Assembly (NCBI RefSeq): GCF_048771995.1
Contig: NC_133026.1
Coordinates: 98,729,501-98,793,500 of the forward strand
DNA length: 64,000 nt
Source of the DNA: Taeniopygia guttata
Lineage: Eukaryota > Chordata > Aves > Passeriformes > Estrildidae
Reading direction: 5' to 3'
Both the position numbers and the translations under genes were made by a program. Positions 23,933 through 35,999 of the stretch are shown here, one piece after another; position 1 is the first letter of the stretch; each line of letters begins with the position of its first letter. The notes beneath the pieces were generated by a model. The model was given only the letters and a program-made list of their open reading frames with translations, did no database searches and had not been told where the DNA came from.

Positions 23933-26640
23933 AGTTTTCTCCGGAACTAAGTGAGCCTTGCTTTTCTGCCTTTCATATCTTTCACTGATGACTCTAGAAG
24001 CTTTCCTTTATTTGTCTGGTGACAAAATGCACTTATCAATTTTAATATGATGACTTTTAAAAGATGGGATTTAATATTTTTAGCATTTTTGTATATTATA
24101 GTATTTTTGCTCTATGTCTTATATGATTTACTATCAAAAAAATCAAACTTTCTTTGATTTGAACTTTAAAATTTCATTGTCTTTCCACTTTGATATACTT
24201 TCAATATGTCTTAACAATGACTCAACACTTATTCACAAACCACTTTCCATTAAACTACTGAAGTTAAAATTAAATTAAAGTAAAGACAATACTGAAACTG
24301 TTTCACTGGAGACTTAATCAGTTTTGTGTGTACAAGTGGGATCACACAGACTAGTAAATAAAGTTTATGATATTTGTACCAGTCATGGATCATGTTCCTC
24401 ATGTCCAGTTTAATAAAAAAATTACTTAGGACACTTTGACTCTCAGATAAAAATTCTTTCTGTAAATTACTAGAAATGCATTGTTCATGAACTTTTACTC
24501 AGCTACTGTTTCAAAAACTAATTAAAATATATTATTGAATTATTTTAAACATATGAAGGAGAATTTAAATAATCAATAATTTTACATAATGTGTTTGTTT
24601 TATTTCTTACACAGATCAATGTAAAGTTCCGATAATTTTAAGTAAATGGTACTCTTGGGATGAATGGATATGACATTAATCTTAATTTACACAAAATTCA
24701 TTAAAAATTCTGACTTCCTTTCATCCCAGATCATAACCATATGCAAAATTAAATTTCTGCAATATGATACATTTAATCATTTCTGAATGATATAATCAAT
24801 TTAAACTTCTTATTGTGCTTATAAAACTTGTGAATGAGATCAAGCCTGAAGTACCTGTATTGTGAATGACAAAGTCGGAAATTGAAATAAGGCTTTATGA
24901 AAGAAGGAATGGTCTGGTGTCTGATGGACTTTGATGAAAGTGGTAACATGAAATTTTGACTAGTAGAGGGGAAATCAAATAAATGTCAAATGACTACAAA
25001 CCTAAGGAAAAAAGTGCATAGCTCTAGAGTAGATCCCAGAATTAATAAAGATCAGTCACATGACTGCTGCAAGACAGTAGAGGAAGCATAAATTGCAGAT
25101 GTTTCATATCAGTCAGACAGCCTAGAAAAATGAATTACTCAACCTTTTGCATATATATAAACAAATATGTTTTAATTAGTCAATATCGATGTCAGTATAA
25201 AGACTTCAGCTTGAATAGTCTACACAAAAAAAAACACTCATAATAGTTCTTTAGGTCTTTGGCATTTTATAAGTTAGTAAAAAAAATGCAATGGTCACTT
25301 ATTCCTATGTATGGACAGAGAGGGACTAAATGCCCTCTTTTAATCTTTTTAAAAAATCATTGCAAACACCCTGTCTCACATCCACCTACAATATTCCTAC
25401 AACTCTCCTAAGGCAGAATTGTGTGACACTTAACAATTGGAAAGCAGAAGTCACTTTATAGACAGCAGCCTTCCTTTATGTCCATTCAGGTTTTTTTCAC
25501 TGTTCTACAACCACAGGAGTTTGCAATAAGTGAAATCTTCCAGAAGTCTCTCTGATCTGTGTAACTTGAATTCAGCTTGAGCAATATTCTAAGTCATTTA
25601 CCATGGCTGTCTTTATCACAGTTGATCTTATATATATGTTTTTGAAGTTCTCCTGAAAATTATTTGACATTTTCCCAACTACTTCTTTAAAAGCTATTTT
25701 TTTAAAGGTTTCAATAAATGCAAGACACTGGGATCATTTTAAATTCACAGCCTTCCCATGAAAGAGAGACTCAATTAAACCTGAGTCTCTGTATGTTAAA
25801 TGGCATACCTTGAATCCCCTAATCAATTATTTAAATTATAACCTTATGTCCTTCCTTGCTTCTATTTACTCCTATTTAGTTTTTCTTTCTTTATTGTTTC
25901 ATTCTGTTACTAAGTGCTGTGTGTGTGACATTTATCTCACATTTATTCACAAAGTGCTTAAAGTTCATTATTGACTATGCATAATCAATGTATGCTAATT
26001 CTCTTTTCTTCTGTTTCTGTCATTATTGCATTTTAAATTACACAAACAAGAGCACAACATCTCCAAGCTAAGGCTTTAGGAAAACACATCATCTTAGAAA
26101 AAAGTCAGGCCTTCTTAATGTATGCTCTTTCCTCAGTAAATAAAAAATGGAACCAGGCTAGAGTGTTTGTTAAAGACAACATTATTCTTCCAGATCTGCA
26201 TGGCTGATCTTAACTCCATTACCCTGCTCACTTTTTCTGCACAGATCTCTGAGCATGAAGGATATACAAAACAGAATATCAAAGGTGAGATCTGTTTGGT
26301 AGGATCTGAAAGACGAGTATCGCTTTAAACTGATTGCCCAAAACTTCAAGATCCAAACACGAAATAAAGCTCCATTATAAGTAAGCCAGGAAAACATTTC
26401 CTACTTATAGCTTACCAAAATCAAACATTGACACATTCTTCTATATTCTGAGCAAGTGGAAAATTCTTCAATATTCCTTAAGAGCATATAGGCCTTTTTC
26501 TTTTCCTACACTCAAGTTTGGCCACCCAAATCTAAACGGACCAGCTGTAAAGTTTTTTGCTATCGGAACCAATTCTGAAAAAAGGCCACGAATAACCAAG
26601 TGCTGCTTCAAATTATTATCTTGTCTCACCAAACACAAAT
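23933..26640. other. Non-genic AT-rich unique sequence
   Basis: Very AT-rich stretch with no recognisable gene or repeat. The only long frame is 71 codons on the minus strand at 26182-26397, with no motif that I recognise. Confidence 0.65.
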
Positions 26641-26650
26641 GGTAGATTCA

Positions 26651-26920
26651 TCACAGACACTCATCACAGCATCTTAAAATCTTAACTAAAAGGTTCAGAA
26701 GTCCTGTAGTTTCTTTAACACCACCATTCAACGTCTTCTGAAATTTCAGCATGCTGTTATCCCTTTTGTAGCTATATGCAGAAGGAAAACCTAAACATTT
26801 GATTCTCATGAATGTCTGCAGAGGGAGAGCAGCTGTAGGCAGAGACGACTGATCAGCCATGATGCTGCGACATCTCTCTAGAGTGGTGATCGAGGAGCTG
26901 AAGGGTCTGAATATGGACTG
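26651..26920 (-). other. Weak exon-like block (unidentified)
   Basis: On the minus strand a pyrimidine-rich acceptor-like sequence (GTGTCTTTGCTTTGCAG, AG at 26918-26919 on the plus strand) opens a 90-codon stop-free frame ending at 26651. The patch is less AT-rich than its surroundings and carries a few CpGs. I do not recognise the peptide. No convincing donor or poly(A) signal follows, so this is at best a candidate terminal or pseudo-exon. Confidence 0.15.
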
Positions 26921-27542
26921 CAAAGCAAAGACACCCTATCACTACAAATTGTTATCTTTTGACTGAAGAGATTTAAGTTCAGAAATGCCCAGATGATGGT
27001 GATGTATGTCACACATCACACTTACTGGTTAAGAATTCTACTGTATGGTTCGCATGGGACAAATAATACAAAGGAAGGTCTTGAAAAGAGAAATTTCCCC
27101 TCAGAAATGTCAGTGTCTACAGCTCCTATTTCAATATATATCAAATGGTGAAACCTTGGCACTTCTTTCATGAACTATGATAGATCTTCTACCTGTCTAT
27201 TGCCTTAAAATAAGTCAAAAAAGCAATTAGTCCTCTATTTAGACTTGTAATTTTAGGAGCCATTCCTTAAGTATGTGATACCAGCTTTTTAGTGTGGTGG
27301 AGAAGTAGATAAATGAGAATTCATAGTACTCCCACAACATGGTGACTTGGGCTTTGTTCTGTATACTGAAAGTAGTCCTTTTCCCCCCACTCATCTGCAT
27401 TACCAGTACAAAATGGGAAAAGTTTAACAGCGTCATCAGCCATACATTCAATAACTTTCTCAGTATTACTCACAGGTACCACTAAAACACATTTTCAAAG
27501 GAAAATGGGAGAGCAAACTGGGACGTTGCAGATATAAGTCTG

Positions 27543-27596
27543 ATGAATGCTGACCCCAAAATTCACGGAATTTTGGGGTCATTGAAAAACATTCAT
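27543..27596. repeat. 14-bp perfect palindrome with a 3-base loop, extended by a second stem
   Basis: TGACCCCAAAATTC at 27551-27564 is the exact reverse complement of GAATTTTGGGGTCA at 27568-27581, separated by only ACG. Outside it, ATGAATG (27543-27549) pairs with CATTCAT (27590-27596) after a bulge of 1 base on the left and 8 on the right. The inner arms end in everted TGACCC/GGGTCA half-sites similar to nuclear-receptor elements. No flanking repeat or gene explains it. Confidence 0.88.
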
Positions 27597-30500
27597 GGAA
27601 AAACAATCTGCAATCTTTATTAGTTATGCAGGGAAAGGGAAAAAAATTTAGGCATTATTTTTTTTAGTGTTATTGACTGAGTTAATTTTCAAGTCTCTCT
27701 TTTGGGGATTGATTTCCACTGAAAAATGAAAATCTATGTCTCCAAGGACTGTAGAGATATTAAACTTGAAAAACTAACCTACTGCCTTCCAAAAAATGAA
27801 ACAAGTGAAAAAATCTCATCAGATCAGATTCTGTTCCCTTGTGAATATACAAAAAAGGCATAAAAATTGTAAATATAGAACTCAGTTTTACTGACATACT
27901 GGCCATGCTGCTTCTACCAATCCCATACTAGAAGAACAGATGTGGTAGCAGATAAGAAGCAAAATAAGTTCCACTAATAAATGTCATAATCATATGCAAG
28001 CCTCAAAATTAACTGCTTTTTCATGTCAATTTTAGTTGTCAAAATCTTCTGACATTACCTTTGTGAAAATTGTTTTAAACGAACTGAGTAAAAAAAGCAC
28101 AGTTTTTGTTCGTAAAAGAATGTGTCATAATACCTAATTCTGATATTGGATTTGGCTTGAATAAAGCATTTGAACTTAAAAGAAGTATAAAGTATAAGCA
28201 AAGTAGAGACAAGATTATCTTTCCATTACAAATTGTATTGTGTTTGTATATAATACAATCTAATTTATAAAGCCCCTTGTCACTGAAGCTTATCAAGGCA
28301 CTTCACACCCTGAAAGGAATTATACATCAGCTCAGTAAAAAGCCATCTTATAAAGAGTCTTTAATCTTATTTTAAAACATTTAACAAGGGAATGAAATAA
28401 ATGGCTTGTAATACACTCAGACCCAGAAGTCTTGTATATATTTATCTTTCGAATACAGAATTCTCAATAAGGGCGAATGCAGTAGAGCAACTTCAGTATC
28501 ACAGTATTTGTTCAATGTCTCTGCTGAATATCATGAATTAGTCCCTCTTTCCCTTCTGTTGACCTTCTCTTCATTTATCTCTACATAAGGTCAAAGACTG
28601 ACATCCCAGAGCAGACTAAAGCCCTTTTAGTTCTTCCTGGAGTAAATCCCAAGTCTGTCATCATCGCTGTCTGCATCCTCCAAGCTCTATGAACCTTATT
28701 TCAGAAGGGACAACCTAATGTGCAAAATGGATTGTGGGTGATCCTATGTTCAAGATGTATTTAGCTATTAGTCCGTGCTAGGCTACTGAACAGTATGCCA
28801 GTCATGCCACATGTTTTTGTTGAGGCTTACTACCTGGGAATCAAACAGACCACAAAAGTAAAATCTTGGCTCAAGTAAATTCATCTTCTTTTGCCTGAGT
28901 GTTCCAGTTTCTCTTTACTGAGTGACTCTTGTTACTGATATTCTGCTTTTTACAATGCATGTTTACTTGCAGTGTAAGATTCACACAACAGTTTGGAGGC
29001 AAGAACAGTCCAGCCACACTACCTGCACCTGTTTAGTGAACAGTGTTCCACTGCACTTCCCTGTGAGGAAAAGGGGTTGATGCTCTGTTCCACACTGCCA
29101 TGGCTAAAACCTGAGTATGTGAATGAGCCTGTCTGAGGTGATCCGCAGTAGCACTGCACCATACTGCAGTCTGCCAAGCTGATAAGCCCACAGTCTTGAC
29201 TGCCATCCACCCACACATCTTTGCCTACCTCCTGCTGGGAGTAAATAGTAATACAGACTGTTGTGAAGTGTCCATCAAAATCACTTTAAAAAAACGGTTC
29301 CATATGTTCCATTCTCTTTTTATGGCTAACTGAGACATTCTTTCTTGCAAGGACCTAAAAGTAAGAGTAGTGTAATTCTACATTAAGACAAAAAGCTGTT
29401 ATGCTAAAGAGATCTGAACTCATGCTTCTGAGAGCCTAAAGAAACTGGGTACTTTAGCAAATGTCCAGGTACATGTGCAAGCCCCTAATGTCCTTGTAGA
29501 AGATTTATATCTGCTGAGAAGTGCTAGATCACAGAGATAATTCTGTCTGAGGGTAGCTCTGGCCATTCAACACATTGCAGCACCAGTTTTTTCCCAGTAG
29601 CTGGAAAATTAGGGACATTACATAGCACATAGCACTAGGGTGGAGATGTTTGACTGGACCCACACATCATCTGTACTATAACTACCTCACCAGTGCAGTG
29701 CTGTGCACAGTCTGTGAGCCAGCACTGAAACACCCTTCCTAGCTTTACAACAAGATTTTTAACATGGCAGTGATCCATGGGCCTTAGGCACAGTTAAAAG
29801 ACGGTATAAGACCAGTTTCTGTGGCTCTGTGCCTTTGTTACATGTCAGCCTCTAGTGATAAATTTCAGGGATGAAGCAACACTTGCAGGGTCTCTTTTAC
29901 AGGGAGGGAATGAGCCTTCTGAATCCAGAGATGATGGACATTTCAAATTGTGTAGCAGTTCTCGGATATTTTCCTCCACCGCACACAGACAAAACTTCAT
30001 CAGGCTGGTTTTTCTCTCTTATGCAAAACCCATCATTTCAGGATCAAACCCTTCTAATAGCACAGGAAAACAACTCATGAACAACTCCCTCCTGACAGCA
30101 TAGGGAGAAAAGAAGTGAGAATCAGTTATCTGTCATACGCAGTCACTATTTAGCAGCTCTGTTCCCATCACAACCAAGCCCGGTGAGCCGTATTTAAAAA
30201 ACCTCTTGTATTTTAAAATTTTTATCCTCAGTCAATATCTAATATTTTCATCCACTTTTTTTGCATAGCTTTTTATTCTTATCTCCATTTGGTTTAAACT
30301 TGCTGTATCTTTTCCACACTCATCCTTTTGGTTTTCTTTCTTCATCTTATTCTGCATTTCCTTGCATTTTTTAGGTCTTGCTGTTGTCATTGTCTGTAGA
30401 GTTGCTGATGCTCGACTTCTCCCTTAATTTGAGATGAACGGAGGAAAATTAGTTATGTTCGATGTTGAACATATGCACACAATAAACACCCAACTTTTAG

Positions 30501-32510
30501 AAGATGTCATGGAAGCATCTGCTATGTTATATTTTTATGATGGGTATAAAACAGAAATAATTGGTATTTACTTTTTATTTTCATCTTCAGATGTCATATC
30601 TGCCCACCCCCTCTTTTCCCACTTAAAAATGTAGCACTACATTAAAGTTAAATTGACATTAAAAAAGTCAATTTAAAAGCTTTTTTTTAAACTCATGAAA
30701 TTAAAACATTCCCAAAGTAAAAATAATCTTAACTACTACAAAGTTTTATGCCCTCTCTTGCACTCTACACTCATTATCGACTACAGCTTAAAATCTATGA
30801 TCATTAAGGTCTTTACTACCTGTTGGTGTGCATGCAAGTAAAAGCTTTTGTGTCTGACTACTTAAACTGAACTGACATAACTAATAAAACAGGCATTGAA
30901 ACCTCGGTAAAGGGTTTTTTGGCACCCCAAGAAGCGAGTGGGATCATAACATCATTAAAATACATAGAAGGCAACTCTGAGTCAGCAAGGCAGCTACACT
31001 ACTTGGTAACTGTCACTTGATTACTCTTGAAAGCCGATAAAAATCAGAAATAGTGATTGCCCACCACAGGCATGAGATATCTGGCTGCTTCAGAAACATA
31101 ATCACTGTGTTGCAGGAGGTCCAATCAACAGCTACCTATAGTCTCTGTGATAGCTGTAAAAAACGTGTTAATGAAATATTCATGCAAATAACTGTCATAG
31201 GCATAAAACATCATAACTAACTCCTTTTTAGTAATGAATACTTTATTGGATCATTCCGTTCCAACTTATTTTCCTACAAAAGCAATGTAGGTTCAGTAGC
31301 TGATTCTTCCTAGATGCTGTGAGCAGCAACTCAATGAAAATATCAGTGTTCAGTCAAACTCCTAAGGAAGTAAGGATCTGATGTTGGAGCCTGTTGTGCC
31401 TGGATAAGATGGCAGAATTTAGTGCCCTGGATGCAATTCGCATTTTAGAGGTAGTTCCTTTTGTTTAAAATATATTGGCAAGGTTTTCATTCCAGAAAGG
31501 CAAGAAATTAGATAGATGTGTGGTTCATTCTTGCTCCTACTTTGACGGCTCAGGAAAATACCAGAGAGGAAGGATTTTTCTTAGCAAAGGCATTAGGCTG
31601 ACCCTTAACAACTACCTCTAAGTCTTAGAAAGTTGTTTAATCTCTGTGCATCTCACTTCAAGATAATAAAGAATAAAATAATTCATTTCTGCTTTACTGA
31701 CAGACTGAATTAACATTAATTAACATAAAGTGCATTTGTATATATATTTTGCAAAGTACATTAAGTATTTGTGAAACACATATACACAAATTTAAGCAAC
31801 ACAGTAGTGTCTAATTATGAGACTTCAGCTGGCATGACACCAGACAAAAAGTATAAAAGCCTCTAGATTTTTACTAAGAAACTCAAAAATTAGGCTGCTA
31901 TTTGAAAAATACAACCCCTAATCAGTTTAACAAGGACTGAGAATATTTTGTGGAGAACAATCAAAATCTTTGCTTATATTGCATTGCATATGAAACTTTA
32001 TGCCATTTTCCTTTGATTAGAACATCAAACTTATTATCTTTAAAGCCTGAAGTGATCACTGCCTTGATAGAAAGTATTTAATTTTCAACTGCTTTTTGAA
32101 TTGCATTCACCAATTCATTTCCATTAAAACTTTTAGTGTATTAAATGAGGCAATGTGGAAAATATTTTTAAAAACAGGAGTATTCTGGATAAAATGTCCA
32201 ATGATTATATCAAGTATGGTTTCAAATATACCTCTTGACTCATGATTTAACCACCCACAGTTCTACTGTCATTTCAATTGATTCATCTGTTACCTAAAAG
32301 AAACTCTAAGATTCCCTTAGAGGGAATATATCTTAAAATATAAAATACCAACTTAGCTGAGAAGAAGTAAAAGACAGATCCAAGAAATAAATTCAGAGGC
32401 TCCAATCAAAATTTGCAACCTTCCTTAAAACAGCATGCTCAGCTACTGCCTGCTCTAGAGACATATACATCCGATAGATACTCACCATTAAAAGTTATTG
32501 GGCTACCTAG
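27597..32510. other. Non-genic interval with modest GC-richer patches
   Basis: No recognised gene or dispersed element. Patches at about 28980-29230 and 29500-29760 are less AT-rich than the flanks and carry overlapping short minus-strand frames (65 and 61 codons), but have no family motif. A 10-bp AT-rich inverted repeat at 30648-30676 is within chance. Confidence 0.6.
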
Positions 32511-32519
32511 AGCCACCTA

Positions 32520-32890
32520 GAGTTGTTCCCAGGAGTGTTTCAAGTCACTGCAACCATTAATCTCGGGATCCCAGTCCAGGAGGTGGCTGGCAGCCAGGAT
32601 GCAGTAGATCTCTGCTAGCCACATCAGAGCTACTGCAAATGCACCACAAAGGAGCTCCAAAGAGCTAAACTTTTAAAACATATGCAGAGCAGACTAGGAT
32701 GAACCTGAGATCACGACCAAGACCTCACTCTACATCAGGGTTGCAGCCGGAGCAGACTCGCTGCAGCGATGACACGGAGCTGCTGCAGACATTCATGCAG
32801 GGAGCCCAGGCACCCTGGCACTCCCCTGACTCTGCCACGCTTCAGCAGTAGCTGTGCTGGGGAGCTCAGAGCAAGTCTCACACTCCATAT
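32520..32890. other. GC-richer patch with several CpGs (unidentified)
   Basis: Markedly less AT-rich than the neighbouring kilobases, with CpGs in ATCTCGGG, ATCACGACC, GCAGCCGG, CTCGCTGCAGCGATG and GACACGG (32560-32780), which is unusual in a CpG-depleted window. No open frame longer than about 60 codons crosses it. It could be the first exon or promoter of a non-coding RNA, an old LTR fragment, or a conserved element. I cannot choose between these. Confidence 0.3.
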
Positions 32891-34360
32891 TTCAGGATTC
32901 ACAGATGAAGTAGCAGTGAACTCCTCTTCTGCTCAGGAATATGCTTGACGTGATGAACCTGCTCTGAAAATATTTACCACAGTTTATCGAGTGAGCATCA
33001 TATACAATACAGAAAACAGCCACAGGTGGCACTTCAGCTCTCCACCATAAGCTAGTGTTTTGTGCCATAGTGAGGATGGGTTGGTTAAACTCTCTGCTTT
33101 TTCCAAATCAGCTGTCTTCCCTCCTTGGTGAATTCCTAAAAGCTAGTTATATAGATTTAGGTTTATTAATATACTTACCTCAATCGCTCCCTTTTCTCTT
33201 TCAGAGGACTCTGAATTATTAGTGTGCCAAAACACAACTCCATGAGGAGAAGCTGGTCTCATCTGCATCCAAACAGCTGCCAAAATAGAAGCTGTACCCT
33301 TCCCACGGATTTGTGAGTTTGACTGTCCTCAGGCAAATAAGGAGTATCAATTTTCCATATTCTATTTGAGTAATGTAAAGAGTTAGTACACCAGCTAATA
33401 AAAGAGCCTTCACTGTTATAATTACCTCTTTGGGCACGCGTGCCATCCAATTAAAAAAAAATTTATAAAGATGAAAAACAAGTTCCAGACTAAATCCCAA
33501 GAGCTGTAATTCAGAAGATCCCTGCTGGCCTGCCAATAGTTTTAGCTTATGTTGTGAAAGCCCCTGTTTGTCAGAAGAAATGGATTAACAGGCAAAGCTG
33601 CAGCATCCAAGGGCACTAAAAACACCAGGTTTTTCTCTTGGTGTCCTGCAACCAACAAAGATAAATTCAGATGCTTGTGCACTTACCTCTGTTCCAAAGC
33701 AGACATATGTCCTGTCTCTAGTCTTCAATCCTGATCTGTGTTTATATCAGGAGCTATTCTGGGAAATTTAAAAAAGCTCTTTGTCCAATTAGCTCTTTTT
33801 TTGTATACTTAATCATTTGAAAAAATTATCTGGAGTCAGAATTCTCAACACTCTCCAGAAAAAACCTCAATATTAGTGCACTGGTAATATGATAATATGA
33901 ATAACATAATTACCATGTTTAGGCTTACAACAAAGCACCATAAAAGAGTCAAGTAATTATTGCTAATTAAAAGATTGTGTTCAACCTGCCTTTTTTCCAG
34001 ATGTGTAAGAACCCACCATCTGACTTCATAATGATTAAATTACAAAAAATATTTTCAGAGAATAAATGAAGTAACGGCATAAAATACTGAAAGCAATGTA
34101 AGAGCAGTTAATTATGTTGTACAATATATTATGTGGTTGTAAAGCAGTCAGGGCCAAGGGATAACATGAATGGAGATTCAGTATTTTATTACCATCAGTG
34201 CTTACACTGTCAGCACAATAGCCTGAAAAGGTCCAGTTTGTAGAGAGGAAGTTTTATGTCAGGATAACCATGGATTGTGGAAGTAACCTCTGTCTACAGC
34301 ATGAGATGGGGATGCAGAACTATGCTGTTTGTGCAACACAGGCTCTAAAAAATTATCTTT

Positions 34361-34380
34361 TCGGTTCCTTTTAGAACCGA
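34361..34380. repeat. 7-bp hairpin with CpG-bearing stem
   Basis: TCGGTTC (34361-34367) and GAACCGA (34374-34380) are exact reverse complements around the loop CTTTTA. It is small and could be chance. Confidence 0.7.
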
Positions 34381-34834
34381 GTAATCATTACTTCACAATT
34401 TTCTGGGCATTCTAGGAGCTTAGGGCATCTGACATACAGTTCATATGTGACATGTACTGTCACAAGTCATTCTGAGATGAATAATGGATTTTATGTATTT
34501 GATATTAGCTATGTGGCAAATGTGGAAGTGCTATTTTTCTGATATGTCTCTGTAGAATTAAACTAGCTGTCAGTCAAGTCCCAAACATCTTTTTTTACTT
34601 AAACCAAAATAACATATTTCAAATAAATATAAATATAAATGTTGAAACAGACAACAACAACAAGAAAAAAGGGGGGGTTGTTTGCTTCATCTATTCTAAA
34701 ATGCATTCTGGATGTTTTCATAAATTACTAATTTGGAAAAAGAAATAACCGTGCAAGATACATAAATGAATACGAGATTATTTTTCAGCAGTCTGTCCAT
34801 CAGCTGTAGATACTTTGGAGATATTAAACTTGGT

Positions 34835-34850
34835 GGGGGGGTGGAGGGGG
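34835..34850 (+). repeat. G-rich run (possible G-quadruplex)
   Basis: Seven Gs, TGGA, then five Gs on the plus strand. It can supply several G-tracts but lacks four clean, well-separated runs, so quadruplex potential is modest. Confidence 0.5.
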
Positions 34851-35999
34851 CAGATAGGAGGCCTTGTATCCACTGAGCTAATCAAGTACCTTTGAAGTGT
34901 TTTCATTCAAGCTGAAAGGGGTCTGTGACCACCCACTTGTCTTGTAAGAGGCATTTAATGGAAGAGGTTAAAGGAAGGGAAAGATCTAGATATATCTAGA
35001 GGGCAACAGATTTCTCCCTGATTGACTGATTAGAAACAAAGCTCATTGCAAGAGGAAAGTAAGGAGCACCAAAGGAAATGCCAGTATGTTTGCCAACATG
35101 CCAATGTTTGCTTACTGCCAACACAACATATGCTTTTTGTGATTTGTATTTATTTCCTCCTTAGAAAAAGCCTCTTCTAATTCAAAATTACCAGGTTTCA
35201 CTGAAAATTATTGTTGCAATATTATTTTCTACTGTGTTGCTGGTCAGTATTAAATAAGGTTTTACTTTATTTAAAAACATTGAAATATATTTATAATATG
35301 TTGGTGCTCGAGTAGTGAAACAACACAATATTGTTGCTGTAAACCTCATACTCCCCTTCCAAGCTGTTTCTAAAATTAGTTTATGCAGTCTCTAAAACAG
35401 CATGAGTCTTCTGCTTGCTCTGCCACAGTTTGTAGGATAGCTAAAAACAACACAGCAGGATGCTGCAGCCTCTGTGGAGTCATCACACCAAGCTTCAGGC
35501 ACCAAGAAAAAGACGATACAGCACCAGATTTAGGCTACATGAACATGCATAAACCTGTGCATTTGTCTCCCCACTTCTTTGGGACATTTCTTTCTCAAAG
35601 GGGAGAACCCACCCTCAGCACCCTCGAATGGGTTGGGTTTTATTGAAGAAGTCTATCTGGCCTGCAGTTAGGTTTGGATCTTGTGTTTGAAAATACATAC
35701 ACTGGAAATATACAAGAGGAGATAAGCCTTTCTGCTCTTTCTGTTTTTTTACACAGACATCATCTGATACTTGGCTAATGTAAATACATATGACTGTGAG
35801 TAGGAAAGGAAATAGCTCTGGTTTCATTGGTCTCAATTCACCCATTTCTGTGTGATTTAATCAAACACCTTCAGCCTTTTCATGGCCTCAGTCAAAGGGT
35901 AAGCACAAAATTATGAATAAGATGGAAAAGTGACTGAAAAATACTGACCATTTTACAAGTCTTACACTGAGCAAGGGAGCAGTATTCCCACGGGAATTC

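Larger units (their letters stand above)
32891..35990. other. Non-genic interval
   Basis: Contains a 105-codon minus-strand frame (33219-33536) and an 87-codon plus-strand frame (35383-35646), both without recognisable motifs. It also contains a small hairpin at 34361-34380 and a G-rich run at 34835-34850. The 33880-34170 portion has many TAAT/ATTA cores and looks like a non-coding conserved block by texture only. Confidence 0.6.

Noticed and set aside
30648..30676. 10-bp inverted repeat TTAAATTGAC/GTCAATTTAA
   Set aside because: AT-rich and short; expected by chance at this base composition.
33219..33536. 105-codon minus-strand frame with hydrophobic stretches
   Set aside because: No splice context, no family motif and AT-driven F/L/Y content. 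A single frame of this length is expected by chance in 64 kb.
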